Positions 36,901 to 48,633 of a stretch of 64,000 nt of DNA are shown here, in pieces. Below the pieces are notes generated by a model. That model was not told the origin of the DNA. It worked only from the letters and a program-made list of their open reading frames with translations, and did not search any database. The first letter of the stretch is position 1, and the number at the start of each line of letters is the position of its first letter. The translations under genes were made by a program, and so were the position numbers. The stretch is from Gerris lacustris (Eukaryota; Arthropoda; Insecta; Hemiptera; Gerridae), in contig OX578277.1 in assembly GCA_951217055.1 (NCBI GenBank), forward strand, positions 10,810,834-10,874,833, written 5' to 3'.

Positions 36901-39900
36901 ATTTATAGTTGAAAGTTAGCTTTGTACAATAAACTTACTAAAGACAGGAGATTTAAACCTTTGTCTCAACTACTACACTGACTGTTTCTCTTTCACACTT
37001 GATCTCTTCTCACCGGTACTGAAGATGACTATTTGTAGTTGAAAGTTAGCTTTGTACAATAAACTTACTAAAGACAGGAGATTTAAACCTTTGTCTCAAC
37101 TACTACACTGACTGTTTCTCTTTCACACTTGATCTCTTCTCACCGGTACTGAAGATGACTATTTATAGTTGAAAGTTAGCTTTGTACAATAAACTTACTA
37201 AAGACAGGAGATTTAAACCTTTGTCTCAACTACTACACTGACTGTTTCTCTTTCACACTTGATCTCTTCTCACCGGTACTGAAGATGACTATTTATAGTT
37301 GAAAGTTAGCTTTGTACAATAAACTTACTAAAGACAGGAGATTTAAACCTTTGTCTCAACTCCTACACTGACTGTTTCTCTTTCACACTTGATCTCTTCT
37401 CACCGGTACTGAAGATGACTATTTATAGTTGAAAGTTAGCTTTGTACAATAAACTTACTAAAGACAGGAGATTTAAACCTTTGTCTCAACTACTACACTG
37501 ACTGTTTCTCTTTCACACTTGATCTCTTCTCACCGGTACTGAAGATGACTATTTATAGTTGAAAGTTAGCTTTGTACAATAAACTTACTAAAGACAGGAG
37601 ATTTAAACCTTTGTCTCAACTACTACACTGACTGTTTCTCTTTCACACTTGATCTCTTCTCACCGGTACTGAAGATGACTATTTGTAGTTGAAAGTTAGC
37701 TTTGTACAATAAACTTACTAAAGACAGGAGATTTAAACCTTTGTCTCAACTACTACACTGACTGTTTCTCTTTCACACTTGATCTCTTCTCACCGGTACT
37801 GAAGATGACTATTTATAGTTGAAAGTTAGCTTTGTATAATAAACTTACTAAAGACAGGAGATTTAAACCTCTGTTTCAACTCCTACACTGACTGTTTCTC
37901 TTTCACACTTGATCTCTTCTCACCGGTACTGAAGATGACTATTTGTAGTTGAAAGTTAGCTTTGTATAATAAACTTACTAAAGACAGGAGATTTAAACCT
38001 CTGTTTCAACTCCTACACTGACTGTTTCTCTTTCACACTTGATCTCTTCTCACCGGTACTGAAGATGACTATTTGTAGTTGAAAGTTAGCTTTGTATAAT
38101 AAACTTACTAAAGACAGGAGATTTAAACCTCTGTCTCAACTCCTACACTGACTGTTTCTCTTTCACACTTGATCTCTTCTCACCGGTACTGAAGATGACT
38201 ATTTGTAGTTGAAAGTTAGCTTTGTACAATAAACTTACTAAAGACAGGAGATTTAAACCTCTGTCTCAACTCCTACTACTACTGTCTCAACTACTACACT
38301 GACTGTTTCTCTTTCACACTTGATCTCTTCTCACCGGTACTGAAGATGACTATTTGTAGTTGAAAGTTAGCTTTGTACAATAAACTTACTAAAGACAGGA
38401 GATTTAAACCTTTGTCTCAACTCCTACACTGACTGTTTCTCTTTCACACTTGATCTCTTCTCACCGGTACTGAAGATGACTATTTGTAGTTGAAAGTTAG
38501 CTTTGTACAATAAACTTACTAAAGACAGGAGATTTAAACCTTTGTCTCAACTCCTACACTGACTGTTTCTCTTTCACACTTGATCTCTTCTCACCGGTAC
38601 TGAAGATGACTATTTATAGTTGAAAGTTAGCTTTGTACAATAAACTTACTAAAGACAGGAGATTTAAACCTTTGTCTCAACTCCTACACTGACTGTTTCT
38701 CTTTCACACTTGATCTCTTCTCACCGGTACTGAAGATGACTATTTGTAGTTGAAAGTTAGCTTTGTACAATAAACTTACTAAAGACAGGAGATTTAAACC
38801 TTTGTCTCAACTCCTACACTGACTGTTTCTCTTTCACACTTGATCTCTTCTCACCGGTACTGAAGATGACTATTTGTAGTTGAAAGTTAGCTTTGTACAA
38901 TAAACTTACTAAAGACAGGAGATTTAAACCTTTGTCTCAACTCCTACACTGACTGTTTCTCTTTCACACTTGATCTCTTCTCACCGGTACTGAAGATGAC
39001 TATTTATAGTTGAAAGTTAGCTTTGTACAATAAACTTACTAAAGACAGGAGATTTAAACCTTTGTCTCAACTCCTACACTGACTGTTTCTCTTTCACACT
39101 TGATCTCTTCTCACCGGTACTGAAGATGACTATTTGTAGTTGAAAGTTAGCTTTGTACAATAAACTTACTAAAGACAGGAGATTTAAACCTTTGTCTCAA
39201 CTACTACACTGACTGTTTCTCTTTCACACTTGATCTCTTCTCACCGGTACTGAAGATGACTATTTATAGTTGAAAGTTAGCTTTGTACAATAAACTTACT
39301 AAAGACAGGAGATTTAAACCTTTGTCTCAACTACTACACTGACTGTTTCTCTTTCACACTTGATCTCTTCTCACCGGTACTGAAGATGACTATTTATAGT
39401 TGAAAGTTAGCTTTGTACAATAAACTTACTAAAGACAGGAGATTTAAACCTCTGTCTCAACTCCTACACTGACTGTTTCTCTTTCACACTTGATCTCTTC
39501 TCACCGGTACTGAAGATGACTATTTATAGTTGAAAGTTAGCTTTGTACAATAAGCTTACTAAAGACAGGAGATTTAAACCTCTGTCTCAACTCCTACACT
39601 GACTGTTTCTCTTTCACACTTGATCTCTTCTCACCGGTACTGAAGATGACTATTTATAGTTGAAAGTTAGCTTTGTACAATAAACTTACTAAAGACAGGA
39701 GATTTAAACCTCTGCCTCAACTCCTACACTGACTGTTTCTCTTTCACACTTGATCTCTTCTCACCGGTACTGAAGATGACTATTTGTAGTTGAAAGTTAG
39801 CTTTGTACAATAAACTTACTAAAGACAGCAGATTTAAACCTCTGTCTCAACTCCTACACTGACTGTTTCTCTTTCCCACTTGACCTCTTCTCACCGGTAC

Positions 39901-42900
39901 TGAAGATGACTATTTGTAGTTGAAAGTTAGCTTTGTACAATAAACTTACTAAAGACAGGAGATTTAAACCTCTGTTTCAACTCCTACACTGACTGTTTCT
40001 CTTTCACACTTGATCTCTTCTCACCGGTACTGAAGATGACTATTTATAGTTGAAAGTTAGCTTTGTACAATAAACTTACTAAAGACAGGAGATTTAAACC
40101 TCTGTCTCAACTCCTACACTGACTGTTTCTCTTTCACACTTGATCTCTTCTCACCGGTACTGAAGATGACTATTTATAGTTGAAAGTTAGCTTTGTACAA
40201 TAAACTTACTAAAGACAGGAGATTTAAACCTCTGTCTCAACTCCTACACTGACTGTTTCTCTTTCACACTTGATCTCTTCTCACCGGTACTGAAGATGAC
40301 TATTTATAGTTGAAAGTTAGCTTTGTACAATAAACTTACTAAAGACAGGAGATTTAAACCTTTGTCTCAACTACTACACTGACTGTTTCTCTTTCACACT
40401 TGATCTCTTCTCACCGGTACTGAAGATGACTATTTGTAGTTGAAAGTTAGCTTTGTACAATAAACTTACTAAAGACAGGAGATTTAAACCTTTGTCTCAA
40501 CTCCTACACTGACTGTTTCTCTTTCACACTTGATCTCTTCTCACCGGTACTGAAGATGACTATTTGTAGTTGAAAGTTAGCTTTGTACAATAAACTTACT
40601 AAAGACAGGAGATTTAAACCTTTGTCTCAACTACTACACTGACTGTTTCTCTTTCACACTTGATCTCTTCTCACCGGTACTGAAGATGACTATTTATAGT
40701 TGAAAGTTAGCTTTGTACAATAAACTTACTAAAGACAGGAGATTTAAACCTTTGTCTCAACTACTACACTGACTGTTTCTCTTTCACACTTGATCTCTTC
40801 TCACCGGTACTGAAGATGACTATTTATAGTTGAAAGTTAGCTTTGTACAATAAACTTACTAAAGACAGGAGATTTAAACCTTTGTCTCAACTCCTACACT
40901 GACTGTTTCTCTTTCACACTTGATCTCTTCTCACCGGTACTGAAGATGACTATTTATAGTTGAAAGTTAGCTTTGTACAATAAACTTACTAAAGACAGGA
41001 GATTTAAACCTTTGTCTCAACTACTACACTGACTGTTTCTCTTTCACACTTGATCTCTTCTCACCGGTACTGAAGATGACTATTTATAGTTGAAAGTTAG
41101 CTTTGTACAATAAACTTACTAAAGACAGGAGATTTAAACCTCTGTCTCAACTCCTACACTGACTGTTTCTCTTTCACACTTGATCTCTTCTCACCGGTAC
41201 TGAAGATGACTATTTATAGTTGAAAGTTAGCTTTGTACAATAAACTTACTAAAGACAGGAGATTTAAACCTTTGTCTCAACTACTACACTGACTGTTTCT
41301 CTTTCACACTTGATCTCTTCTCACCGGTACTGAAGATGACTATTTGTAGTTGAAAGTTAGCTTTGTACAATAAACTTACTAAAGACAGGAGATTTAAACC
41401 TTTGTCTCAACTCCTACACTGACTGTTTCTCTTTCACACTTGATCTCTTCTCACCGGTACTGAAGATGACTATTTGTAGTTGAAAGTTAGCTTTGTACAA
41501 TAAACTTACTAAAGACAGGAGATTTAAACCTTTGTCTCAACTACTACACTGACTGTTTCTCTTTCACACTTGATCTCTTCTCACCGGTACTGAAGATGAC
41601 TATTTATAGTTGAAAGTTAGCTTTGTACAATAAACTTACTAAAGACAGGAGATTTAAACCTTTGTCTCAACTACTACACTGACTGTTTCTCTTTCACACT
41701 TGATCTCTTCTCACCGGTACTGAAGATGACTATTTATAGTTGAAAGTTAGCTTTGTACAATAAACTTACTAAAGACAGGAGATTTAAACCTTTGTCTCAA
41801 CTCCTACACTGACTGTTTCTCTTTCACACTTGATCTCTTCTCACCGGTACTGAAGATGACTATTTGTAGTTGAAAGTTAGCTTTGTACAATAAACTTACT
41901 AAAGACAGGAGATTTAAACCTTTGTCTCAACTACTACACTGACTGTTTCTCTTTCACACTTGATCTCTTCTCACCGGTACTGAAGATGACTATTTATAGT
42001 TGAAAGTTAGCTTTGTACAATAAACTTACTAAAGACAGGAGATTTAAACCTTTGTCTCAACTACTACACTGACTGTTTCTCTTTCACACTTGATCTCTTC
42101 TCACCGGTACTGAAGATGACTATTTATAGTTGAAAGTTAGCTTTGTACAATAAACTTACTAAAGACAGGAGATTTAAACCTTTGTCTCAACTACTACACT
42201 GACTGTTTCTCTTTCACACTTGATCTCTTCTCACCGGTACTGAAGATGACTATTTATAGTTGAAAGTTAGCTTTGTACAATAAACTTACTAAAGACAGGA
42301 GATTTAAACCTTTGTCTCAACTACTACACTGACTGTTTCTCTTTCACACTTGATCTCTTCTCACCGGTACTGAAGATGACTATTTGTAGTTGAAAGTTAG
42401 CTTTGTACAATAAACTTACTAAAGACAGGAGATTTAAACCTTTGTCTCAACTACTACACTGACTGTTTCTCTTTCACACTTGATCTCTTCTCACCGGTAC
42501 TGAAGATGACTATTTATAGTTGAAAGTTAGCTTTGTATAATAAACTTACTAAAGACAGGAGATTTAAACCTCTGTTTCAACTCCTACACTGACTGTTTCT
42601 CTTTCACACTTGATCTCTTCTCACCGGTACTGAAGATGACTATTTGTAGTTGAAAGTTAGCTTTGTATAATAAACTTACTAAAGACAGGAGATTTAAACC
42701 TCTGTCTCAACTCCTACACTGACTGTTTCTCTTTCACACTTGATCTCTTCTCACCGGTACTGAAGATGACTATTTGTAGTTGAAAGTTAGCTTTGTACAA
42801 TAAACTTACTAAAGACAGGAGATTTAAACCTTTGTCTCAACTACTACACTGACTGTTTCTCTTTCACACTTGATCTCTTCTCACCGGTACTGAAGATGAC

Positions 42901-44768
42901 TATTTATAGTTGAAAGTTAGCTTTGTATAATAAACTTACTAAAGACAGGAGATTTAAACCTCTGTTTCAACTCCTACACTGACTGTTTCTCTTTCACACT
43001 TGATCTCTTCTCACCGGTACTGAAGATGACTATTTGTAGTTGAAAGTTAGCTTTGTATAATAAACTTACTAAAGACAGGAGATTTAAACCTCTGTCTCAA
43101 CTCCTACACTGACTGTTTCTCTTTCACACTTGATCTCTTCTCACCGGTACTGAAGATGACTATTTGTAGTTGAAAGTTAGCTTTGTACAATAAACTTACT
43201 AAAGACAGGAGATTTAAACCTTTGTCTCAACTACTACACTGACTGTTTCTCTTTCACACTTGATCTCTTCTCACCGGTACTGAAGATGACTATTTGTAGT
43301 TGAAAGTTAGCTTTGTACAATAAACTTACTAAAGACAGGAGATTTAAACCTTTGTCTCAACTACTACACTGACTGTTTCTCTTTCACACTTGATCTCTTC
43401 TCACCGGTACTGAAGATGACTATTTATAGTTGAAAGTTAGCTTTGTACAATAAACTTACTAAAGACAGGAGATTTAAACCTCTGTCTCAACTCCTACACT
43501 GACTGTTTCTCTTTCACACTTGATCTCTTCTCACCGGTACTGAAGATGACTATTTATAGTTGAAAGTTAGCTTTGTACAATAAACTTACTAAAGACAGGA
43601 GATTTAAACCTTTGTCTCAACTCCTACACTGACTGTTTCTCTTTCACACTTGATCTCTTCTCACCGGTACTGAAGATGACTATTTGTAGTTGAAAGTTAG
43701 CTTTGTACAATAAACTTACTAAAGACAGGAGATTTAAACCTTTGTCTCAACTACTACACTGACTGTTTCTCTTTCACACTTGATCTCTTCTCACCGGTAC
43801 TGAAGATGACTATTTATAGTTGAAAGTTAGCTTTGTACAATAAACTTACTAAAGACAGGAGATTTAAACCTTTGTCTCAACTACTACACTGACTGTTTCT
43901 CTTTCACACTTGATCTCTTCTCACCGGTACTGAAGATGACTATTTATAGTTGAAAGTTAGCTTTGTACAATAAACTTACTAAAGACAGGAGATTTAAACC
44001 TCTGCCTCAACTCCTACACTGACTGTTTCTCTTTCACACTTGATCTCTTCTCACCGGTACTGAAGATGACTATTTGTAGTTGAAAGTTAGCTTTGTACAA
44101 TAAACTTACTAAAGACAGGAGATTTAAACCTTTGTCTCAACTACTACACTGACTGTTTCTCTTTCACACTTGATCTCTTCTCACCGGTACTGAAGATGAC
44201 TATTTATAGTTGAAAGTTAGCTTTGTACAATAAACTTACTAAAGACAGGAGATTTAAACCTTTGTCTCAACTACTACACTGACTGTTTCTCTTTCACACT
44301 TGATCTCTTCTCACCGGTACTGAAGATGACTATTTATAGTTGAAAGTTAGCTTTGTACAATAAAGTTAAGACAGGAGATTTAAACCTTTGTTTCAACTCC
44401 TACATTGACAGTTTCTCTTTCACACTTCTAGGTTCTTTAAATGCAATAATATTAACATTTATTAGTTTGTATCAAAATGTAAATCTATATGGATTTTATT
44501 TTTTGTTTGTTTCAGATTTGATACACAGGCAAAATCAAGAGGATGTTGGAACGACCAGTTGTTAAAGCATAAAGTAACCGCAAGTGATATGGTCGAGTAT
44601 AGTAAACGAATTGACAAAGGTCTTAATATCTGTAAGGAGCAGGTCGCTACCGATCTCCAACCGTATTCTTACGACTGGTCGATGAAACCGTCTAAGTGTT
44701 GTGTTGTCATTGATCCTTCTAATGTATCAGTACCTAGAATGTATTCAAGTCAAAATCAGTTAGACTGA
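24498..44768 (+). CDS. B3GALT6: beta-1,3-galactosyltransferase 6-type enzyme, four coding exons
   Basis: Joining 24498-24955, 25967-26170, 26708-26782 and 44516-44768 gives 990 nt: 329 residues plus stop, the same length as human B3GALT6. All junctions are GT/AG with matching phases. Residues 7-28 are a type II signal-anchor helix. The glycosyltransferase family 31 motifs follow: the ERQTLRNTWL region (64-72), E..SYGDVL..PIVDSYRNLTLK, the metal-binding DDD at 144-146 (KVDDDSF), the GGGYLLG segment, EDVSIGVWLA (226-235) and the B3GALT6-like RFDTQAKSRGCWNDQ near 246. N119 is a glycosylation sequon. Known role: Golgi galactosyltransferase II, adding the third sugar of the glycosaminoglycan-protein linkage tetrasaccharide. 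The last intron is 17,733 bp and is almost filled by satellite DNA. Confidence 0.95.
25045..25616. mobile_element. TAGTCCAGGAGATAG foldback element, best copy (572 bp)
   Basis: Inverted arms of about 270 bp run from TAGTCCAGGAGATAGAGTGC to GCACGCTATCTCCTGGACTA, including GTGTCTGACTAACATTAAGC and its complement. It lies in B3GALT6 intron 1. No coding capacity. Confidence 0.92.
25805..25920 (+). repeat. Decayed satellite monomer in B3GALT6 intron 1
   Basis: It carries TTTGTCTCAACTTCAACACT, then CATCTCTTCTCACCGGTAC and a GAAGTTAAAA segment. It is a lone, diverged copy just before exon 2. Confidence 0.75.
25967..26170 (+). CDS. B3GALT6: B3GALT6 coding exon 2
   Basis: 204 nt, residues 153-220, including LYWGYFS, KGRWKETGWYLCDRYLPYA and the GGGYLLG acceptor-site segment. 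The acceptor is TTTACAG and the donor AA|GTACGT. Confidence 0.95.
26235..26639 (-). mobile_element. 0.4-kb MITE, CAGTAGAACCTCGCTT family, in B3GALT6 intron 2
   Basis: It ends AAGCGAGGTTCTACTG and starts CAGTTGAACCTTGAT, flanked by TA. The inside is filled with short tandem variants of GTTATAGAGGTT and GTTATCGAGGTT. It is the reverse complement of the element at 58438. Confidence 0.92.
26708..26782 (+). CDS. B3GALT6: B3GALT6 coding exon 3
   Basis: 75 nt encoding LYSSEDVSIGVWLAAISSHR and IHDI, the EDV/GxWL motif expected near the catalytic base in this family. The acceptor is TTTACAG and the donor AG|GTAAGA. The giant satellite-filled intron begins at 26783. Confidence 0.94.
26885..27130. other. 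Unassigned segment at the start of B3GALT6 intron 3
   Basis: This moderately GC-rich stretch has short overlapping open frames on both strands but no recognisable domain, acceptor or repeat partner in the window. Probably an old transposon fragment. Confidence 0.3.
27140..27315 (-). repeat. Decayed satellite monomer, minus orientation, at the edge of the giant intron
   Basis: It reads CTTTCAACTACAAATAGTA then AACAGTCAGTGCAGGAGTTG, the reverse complement of the monomer. It is separated from the main plus-oriented array by a foldback element at 27315-27513. Confidence 0.75.
27315..27513. mobile_element. About 200-bp foldback MITE-like element
   Basis: The left arm begins AAGGCCACTCCCTGACTTG. 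The right arm is its near-perfect reverse complement, ending CAAGTCAGGGAGCGGTCTT. The arms of about 85 bp contain repeated TACCG motifs and enclose a short loop. It has no coding capacity. Confidence 0.8.
27656..44436 (+). repeat. 130-bp satellite array, about 129 monomers, in B3GALT6 intron 3
   Basis: The landmark ATTTAAACCT recurs at exactly 130-bp steps from 27721 to 38251 (81 steps). One step of 151 bp follows (a 21-bp internal duplication near 38271). Exact 130-bp steps continue from 38402 to 44252 (45 steps), and a final monomer is 4 bp short. Monomers differ at a few positions: TTTGTAG or TTTATAG, CTGTCTC or TTGTCTC, CTCCTAC or CTACTAC, GACAGGAG or GACAGCAG. The unit is not a multiple of three and has no ORF. 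It begins in decayed monomer sequence (27525-27660) and ends in decayed sequence about 80 bp before exon 4. Each intact monomer has CTGAAGA and GAAA separated by a small hairpin. Confidence 0.98.
44516..44768 (+). CDS. B3GALT6: B3GALT6 coding exon 4 with stop
   Basis: 253 nt, from the R/FDTQAKSRGC motif to SSQNQLD then TGA. The acceptor is TTTGTTTCAG, about 80 bp past the end of the satellite array. The phase matches exon 3 only if the whole array is removed as intron. Confidence 0.95.
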
Positions 44769-45690
44769 AGTCAAATAAAGAGTGAGAGCTTAACTTTGTA
44801 AACTTGTATAAACACATTACAAGTTGCAAACTCAGATTGTTAAGACTGGTTGTTAATTGAAGAGGAAATAGTCTGATTTTTTTTCTAAAACCACTTGGAA
44901 TCAGGTGATTGGATAATTAGAACTCATACCTGTAGAAATGCTCAGGAACCTGATCAACTTGCATATGGAGAGAACAGGAGTAATGGGTGATGAGAGATAC
45001 TTGAGAATAAAATGTGAATGAAGACCTGCCAACATTAGAAATTTGTAATTTGCAAGAGAAAACACGAGTTGAGGATGGTCACAAAGAATTTAACAATTGT
45101 GAAAGCCTATAATGGATAAAGACATGGTTGCTTGAGGTGTATCATTTCTAAGTGTTATGTCCTCATTGATTCAGTTTAATATGGCTTTACCTAGGACGTA
45201 TTCAAATCTGATCCAGTTAAACCAATCAACCTGTCTAAATCTATTTGAAGAAGTATACTGATCTTAAAAAACTCTTACTTGGTCATTAAAAATAGAGAGA
45301 ATATAGTATGCTTTTTTTTATCGGCACTTCAAATTACAACTGGTGGGAGCATACAGAACATATTCTCTTCAATCTAATGTCCAGGAATCTGCTACATAAG
45401 CATATAAAAGGGACCAAAAACACAGGATATATAAGTAAGGCCTTGAAGAAGCAGTTACATTACTGCTTGAAAACTATTAAAAACTTAATACTGAATGCCA
45501 CTACCTTACAAGCATTTATAAGCAATGTTAGCCACCATTTAAAAAATGTTTAATACATAACGTATTCTTATTATTTATTGTTTTATGAGAGTTTCAGATA
45601 ACTAGGCAAAAGATAATGTATTAAACTGCAAAAATCCAGTTGTAATATTTGTAAATAAAAAGTTTATTATCTTAATCTTCTCTTGTGTAT
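44769..45690 (+). other. Likely B3GALT6 3' UTR
   Basis: This stretch follows the stop codon and holds no convincing gene or repeat. AATAAA hexamers are at 44774-44779 (only 5 nt past the stop) and 45654-45659. The second is followed by a T/GT-rich stretch, which makes cleavage near 45680 plausible. This is inference from sequence alone. Confidence 0.45.
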
Positions 45691-45799
45691 TTTTCTATGT
45701 ATATATTTTTAAGAAAGTTGATGACAATTGTAGGTGTTTAACTATCTATAATTTCTACATTTTTAAGATTACTAAATTTATTGGGAATTTCTCCTTTTT

Positions 45800-45875
45800 A
45801 GTGTAGTGGTTAGAGTTATCACCTAGAGATCTAAAGGTGATGAGTTCAATTCTTGTCAAAATGAAATGTTTACAG
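45800..45875 (+). repeat. tRNA-like SINE head
   Basis: TTTAGTGTAGTGGTTAGAGT followed by TATCACCTAGAGATCTAAAG then GATGAGTTCAATTCTTG gives tRNA-like A and B boxes in correct spacing. No good acceptor stem, so a decayed SINE rather than a tRNA. Confidence 0.6.
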
Positions 45876-45879
45876 CAAT

Positions 45880-46320
45880 CTGATTCAATAGTTCAATTCC
45901 TCTAGTTTTTTAAATCTGACACCAACCTGTTTATGAGCATGCTTATGTTCTTTTTAATCGGTATAAGCATTTTTATTATAGGGCATAGGGTGACCATACG
46001 TCCCGTTTTGACCGGGACATTCCTATTATTTAAAGTTTTTTAGGCGTCCCGTCGATTGCCGAAAATGTCCAGTTTTTTTTGGAAAAATGGACCTTTTCCA
46101 GAAGGTCTGGTGTCAGGTGTTTAGATGTAAAGAGTAGGGATATAAGGAGTGGGGGTTCCCTTACCTTGAACACACCCACACTCTCTCTCTCTATCAAGCC
46201 TTCGAGGTGGCAACATGTCCAGATTCAAATTCTATATATTAAGGTTATGTACCAATTTAAAATTATTAATGTATTAAAGATTATGTTTCTTTTAAATGTG
46301 TTTTGTTTAGTTTAATTCTT
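45880..46320. mobile_element. Possible hAT-type terminus
   Basis: At 45987 AGGGTGACCATACGTCCCGT then TTTGACCGGGAC resembles the CAGGGTGACCA termini of hAT-superfamily elements, followed by a second GGCGTCCCGTCGATTGCC. No matching right end or 8-bp duplication was found, so it is a fragment at best. Confidence 0.4.
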
Positions 46321-46988
46321 TTATACCCAACAAGTGGTTGTCATTAAAATATTCTACGTCACACTGGGAAAATTAAAAAAACTTTTCCCTTACTTAATGA
46401 GTTGGAGAATTTTCCTATCTTAGCAAATATGTTATTTATCAACAGTTTTCTTATCAACTGTGTGATATTTACTCATCATCAAGTAAATCTCGGTTATTCA
46501 CTTTGATACTGATACCATGCCGCTGTGATCAACTAATTTAGAATCTGAGGATGGGCTATTAAGTGAAACTGGTTATTTGTTAATGTTATTACTAATACTT
46601 TGTGTGAAGACATAGTGTGATTTTCCCTCCTTTTCAAAATGTTAACTATGTTCTTTATTGTGAGGGGTAAATCAGTACTATATGCCCCACCTGTTTCTAA
46701 ATGTCCGACTTACTTAGTTCTTATTTGTTTAACTGTTCCTTTTTACATTACAAAAACAATTTTAATTGTATGTACACACTCGATAAATTCAATCTATTTT
46801 TTAAAAATTATTTTTTTCTTTAAATTTAGGGAAAATTGTAGGTTATAATTATTCTAAGTTAAGGTTAGTTGACATAACCACACCATAACCTTCCATCATT
46901 ACCCTAAAAAGAGACACTTTATTAGTATTTTATTAAACAAAAACTATTGGATTTATTAAAATGCCACTACCAAAATCGTTTTTATAAT

Positions 46989-47195
46989 CTTGGCCCGTAG
47001 GCTTCCGCGGGTAGATTTATCATAAACAGCTTGGGTTTCCGGCGTAATATGCCGTTCTCTCCAATTGTCAGTATATCCTGTGTTTGCTTCGAGTCAACAT
47101 CACACCCCTGAAGATGCTTCCAGTAGTGGAAGCGAAACGTCGGATTTCAACCTCTTTATGACGCGGATTTCACCGGAAACCCAAGCTGTTTATGA
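46989..47195 (+). mobile_element. 207-bp Penelope-like non-autonomous element with 12-bp target duplication
   Basis: A perfect 12-bp direct repeat CGTTTTTATAAT flanks it (46977-46988 and 47196-47207). Inside, CATAAACAGCTTGGGTTTCC near 47021 and its inverse near 47175 form arms. CTGAAGA at 47108, the hairpin GCTTCC/GGAAGC, and GAAACGTC at 47134 make a hammerhead-like core known from Penelope-like elements. Confidence 0.8.
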
Positions 47196-47703
47196 CGTTT
47201 TTATAATGTACAGATCCTGTTAACAGTACAAAACCAGTAAAAATGAACAGTTCAAAATAAAAGTAAGTAAATAGGACAATACGAAGTTGGTGGACCAAAT
47301 AGTGCTGATTTACCAATAGATTTCGTTAGAGAAAATTTTATGCGTACATCAAAGAGCAAATTATATAATTGTGTAAATCTAACAAATGTTGAATAAAAGA
47401 GAGGAAGTTTCTAGTGGTGTAGCAATTGTTATTAGATGCAACAAGAATTTAGTAAAGGGAGTTTAACTTGGATACTTAAAGGCTCCTTTACATATTATAC
47501 AACCAAGTCATTCAACTTGACAGTTTAAAAACAGGTTTGATAAACATTAGTTTAATTGGAATCATTCATGTTTGGATTTACAAACTACAGATACAAGCTA
47601 ATGTTGGTATCTATTTTCCTATTACACACCCATACACAGTCCAACATTTTTGTAAAATAAAATATTTTCAGCATTTAGATATTACGGATTAGTATATATA
47701 ATA

Positions 47704-48283
47704 TAGCGTTGGGACAACCGACTAGAAAAAACAACCGAATGAATAAGTCGATTCGGGAAAAAACAGTCTCATAGCGGGTATAGGATATATAGACCGAGAC
47801 TGAACCCGCAAGTTGAATGTTTCAATCGAATGGTTTTTTTTTATATAGGAGTAGTACGGTGGAGGCCATAAAGGCCTCAGAGCTGAGGGGGGGTGAGAGT
47901 GAGAAGGCGCTTGACACTCGTTATCTCGTCCCAAACTACAGCCTGCTACAACATCGTTTTCATTCGAATGAAAAAATATAGACTGAGACTGAATCCAGTC
48001 GACTTTTTCATTCGAATGTTTCATTCGGATGTTTTTTGGTTTTAGGTAGGGGAAAGGAACGACGGTGAAGGGCTCAGAGCGGAGGAGGGGTGAGAAGGCG
48101 CATGACACTCGTTATCTCGTTATACACACGTCCACATATACACGTCCGAATTACAACTAATACAACTCCAAACTATAGACTGATATCATTCGAATGAAAA
48201 CTAGATATCCACAACCGAATGAATGAATATTTTAAAACAACCGTTTAGTCGACTTTTTTCAATCGATTGGTTCCCAACGCTAA
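47704..48283. mobile_element. About 580-bp inverted-terminal element, hAT-like
   Basis: The left end is AGCGTTGGGACAACCGACTA and the right end ATCGATTGGTTCCCAACGCT. The inside holds repeated CATTCGAATG/CGAATGAA motifs and two copies of a GACACTCGTTATCTCGT segment. The flanks are all AT repeats, so the target duplication cannot be read. The 128-codon frame inside (48108-47722 minus) looks fortuitous. Confidence 0.65.
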
Positions 48284-48633
48284 TATAATATAAACATTAG
48301 TCAAACCTGAAAGTTGGTAGGAAGACCAGCACATACACAATGAGAGTGTGACACATCCATAGTAATGGGTTGGTGTCCACGACCCTTTAACAAAAATCAA
48401 CCATCGCTAATAACAGTAATGTGATAGCTGGGAAAGGTTACTAAAATTGTGTAATACCAGGTTCCACTCTGAAAGAAGTACTGCAGAAAAAAAAATTACT
48501 CTCCATTGATTTGAGCTGAAGGGGCAAGTGTCTGAGGAAAACCTCCCACTACAAGTAATTTAAAATAGAAGAATTTAAGGTTGAGGTAGCGTATCTGGGG
48601 CATCATGTATAGAAATGAAAATAACTGGCACAT

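Noticed and set aside
27656..44436. Regular array that could be read as a CRISPR-like locus
   Set aside because: Units are contiguous 130-bp monomers with no unique spacers, in a spliced animal gene. It is satellite DNA.
47722..48108. 128-codon minus-strand frame as a gene
   Set aside because: It lies wholly inside an inverted-terminal element, is composed of its repeats, and matches no family I recognise.
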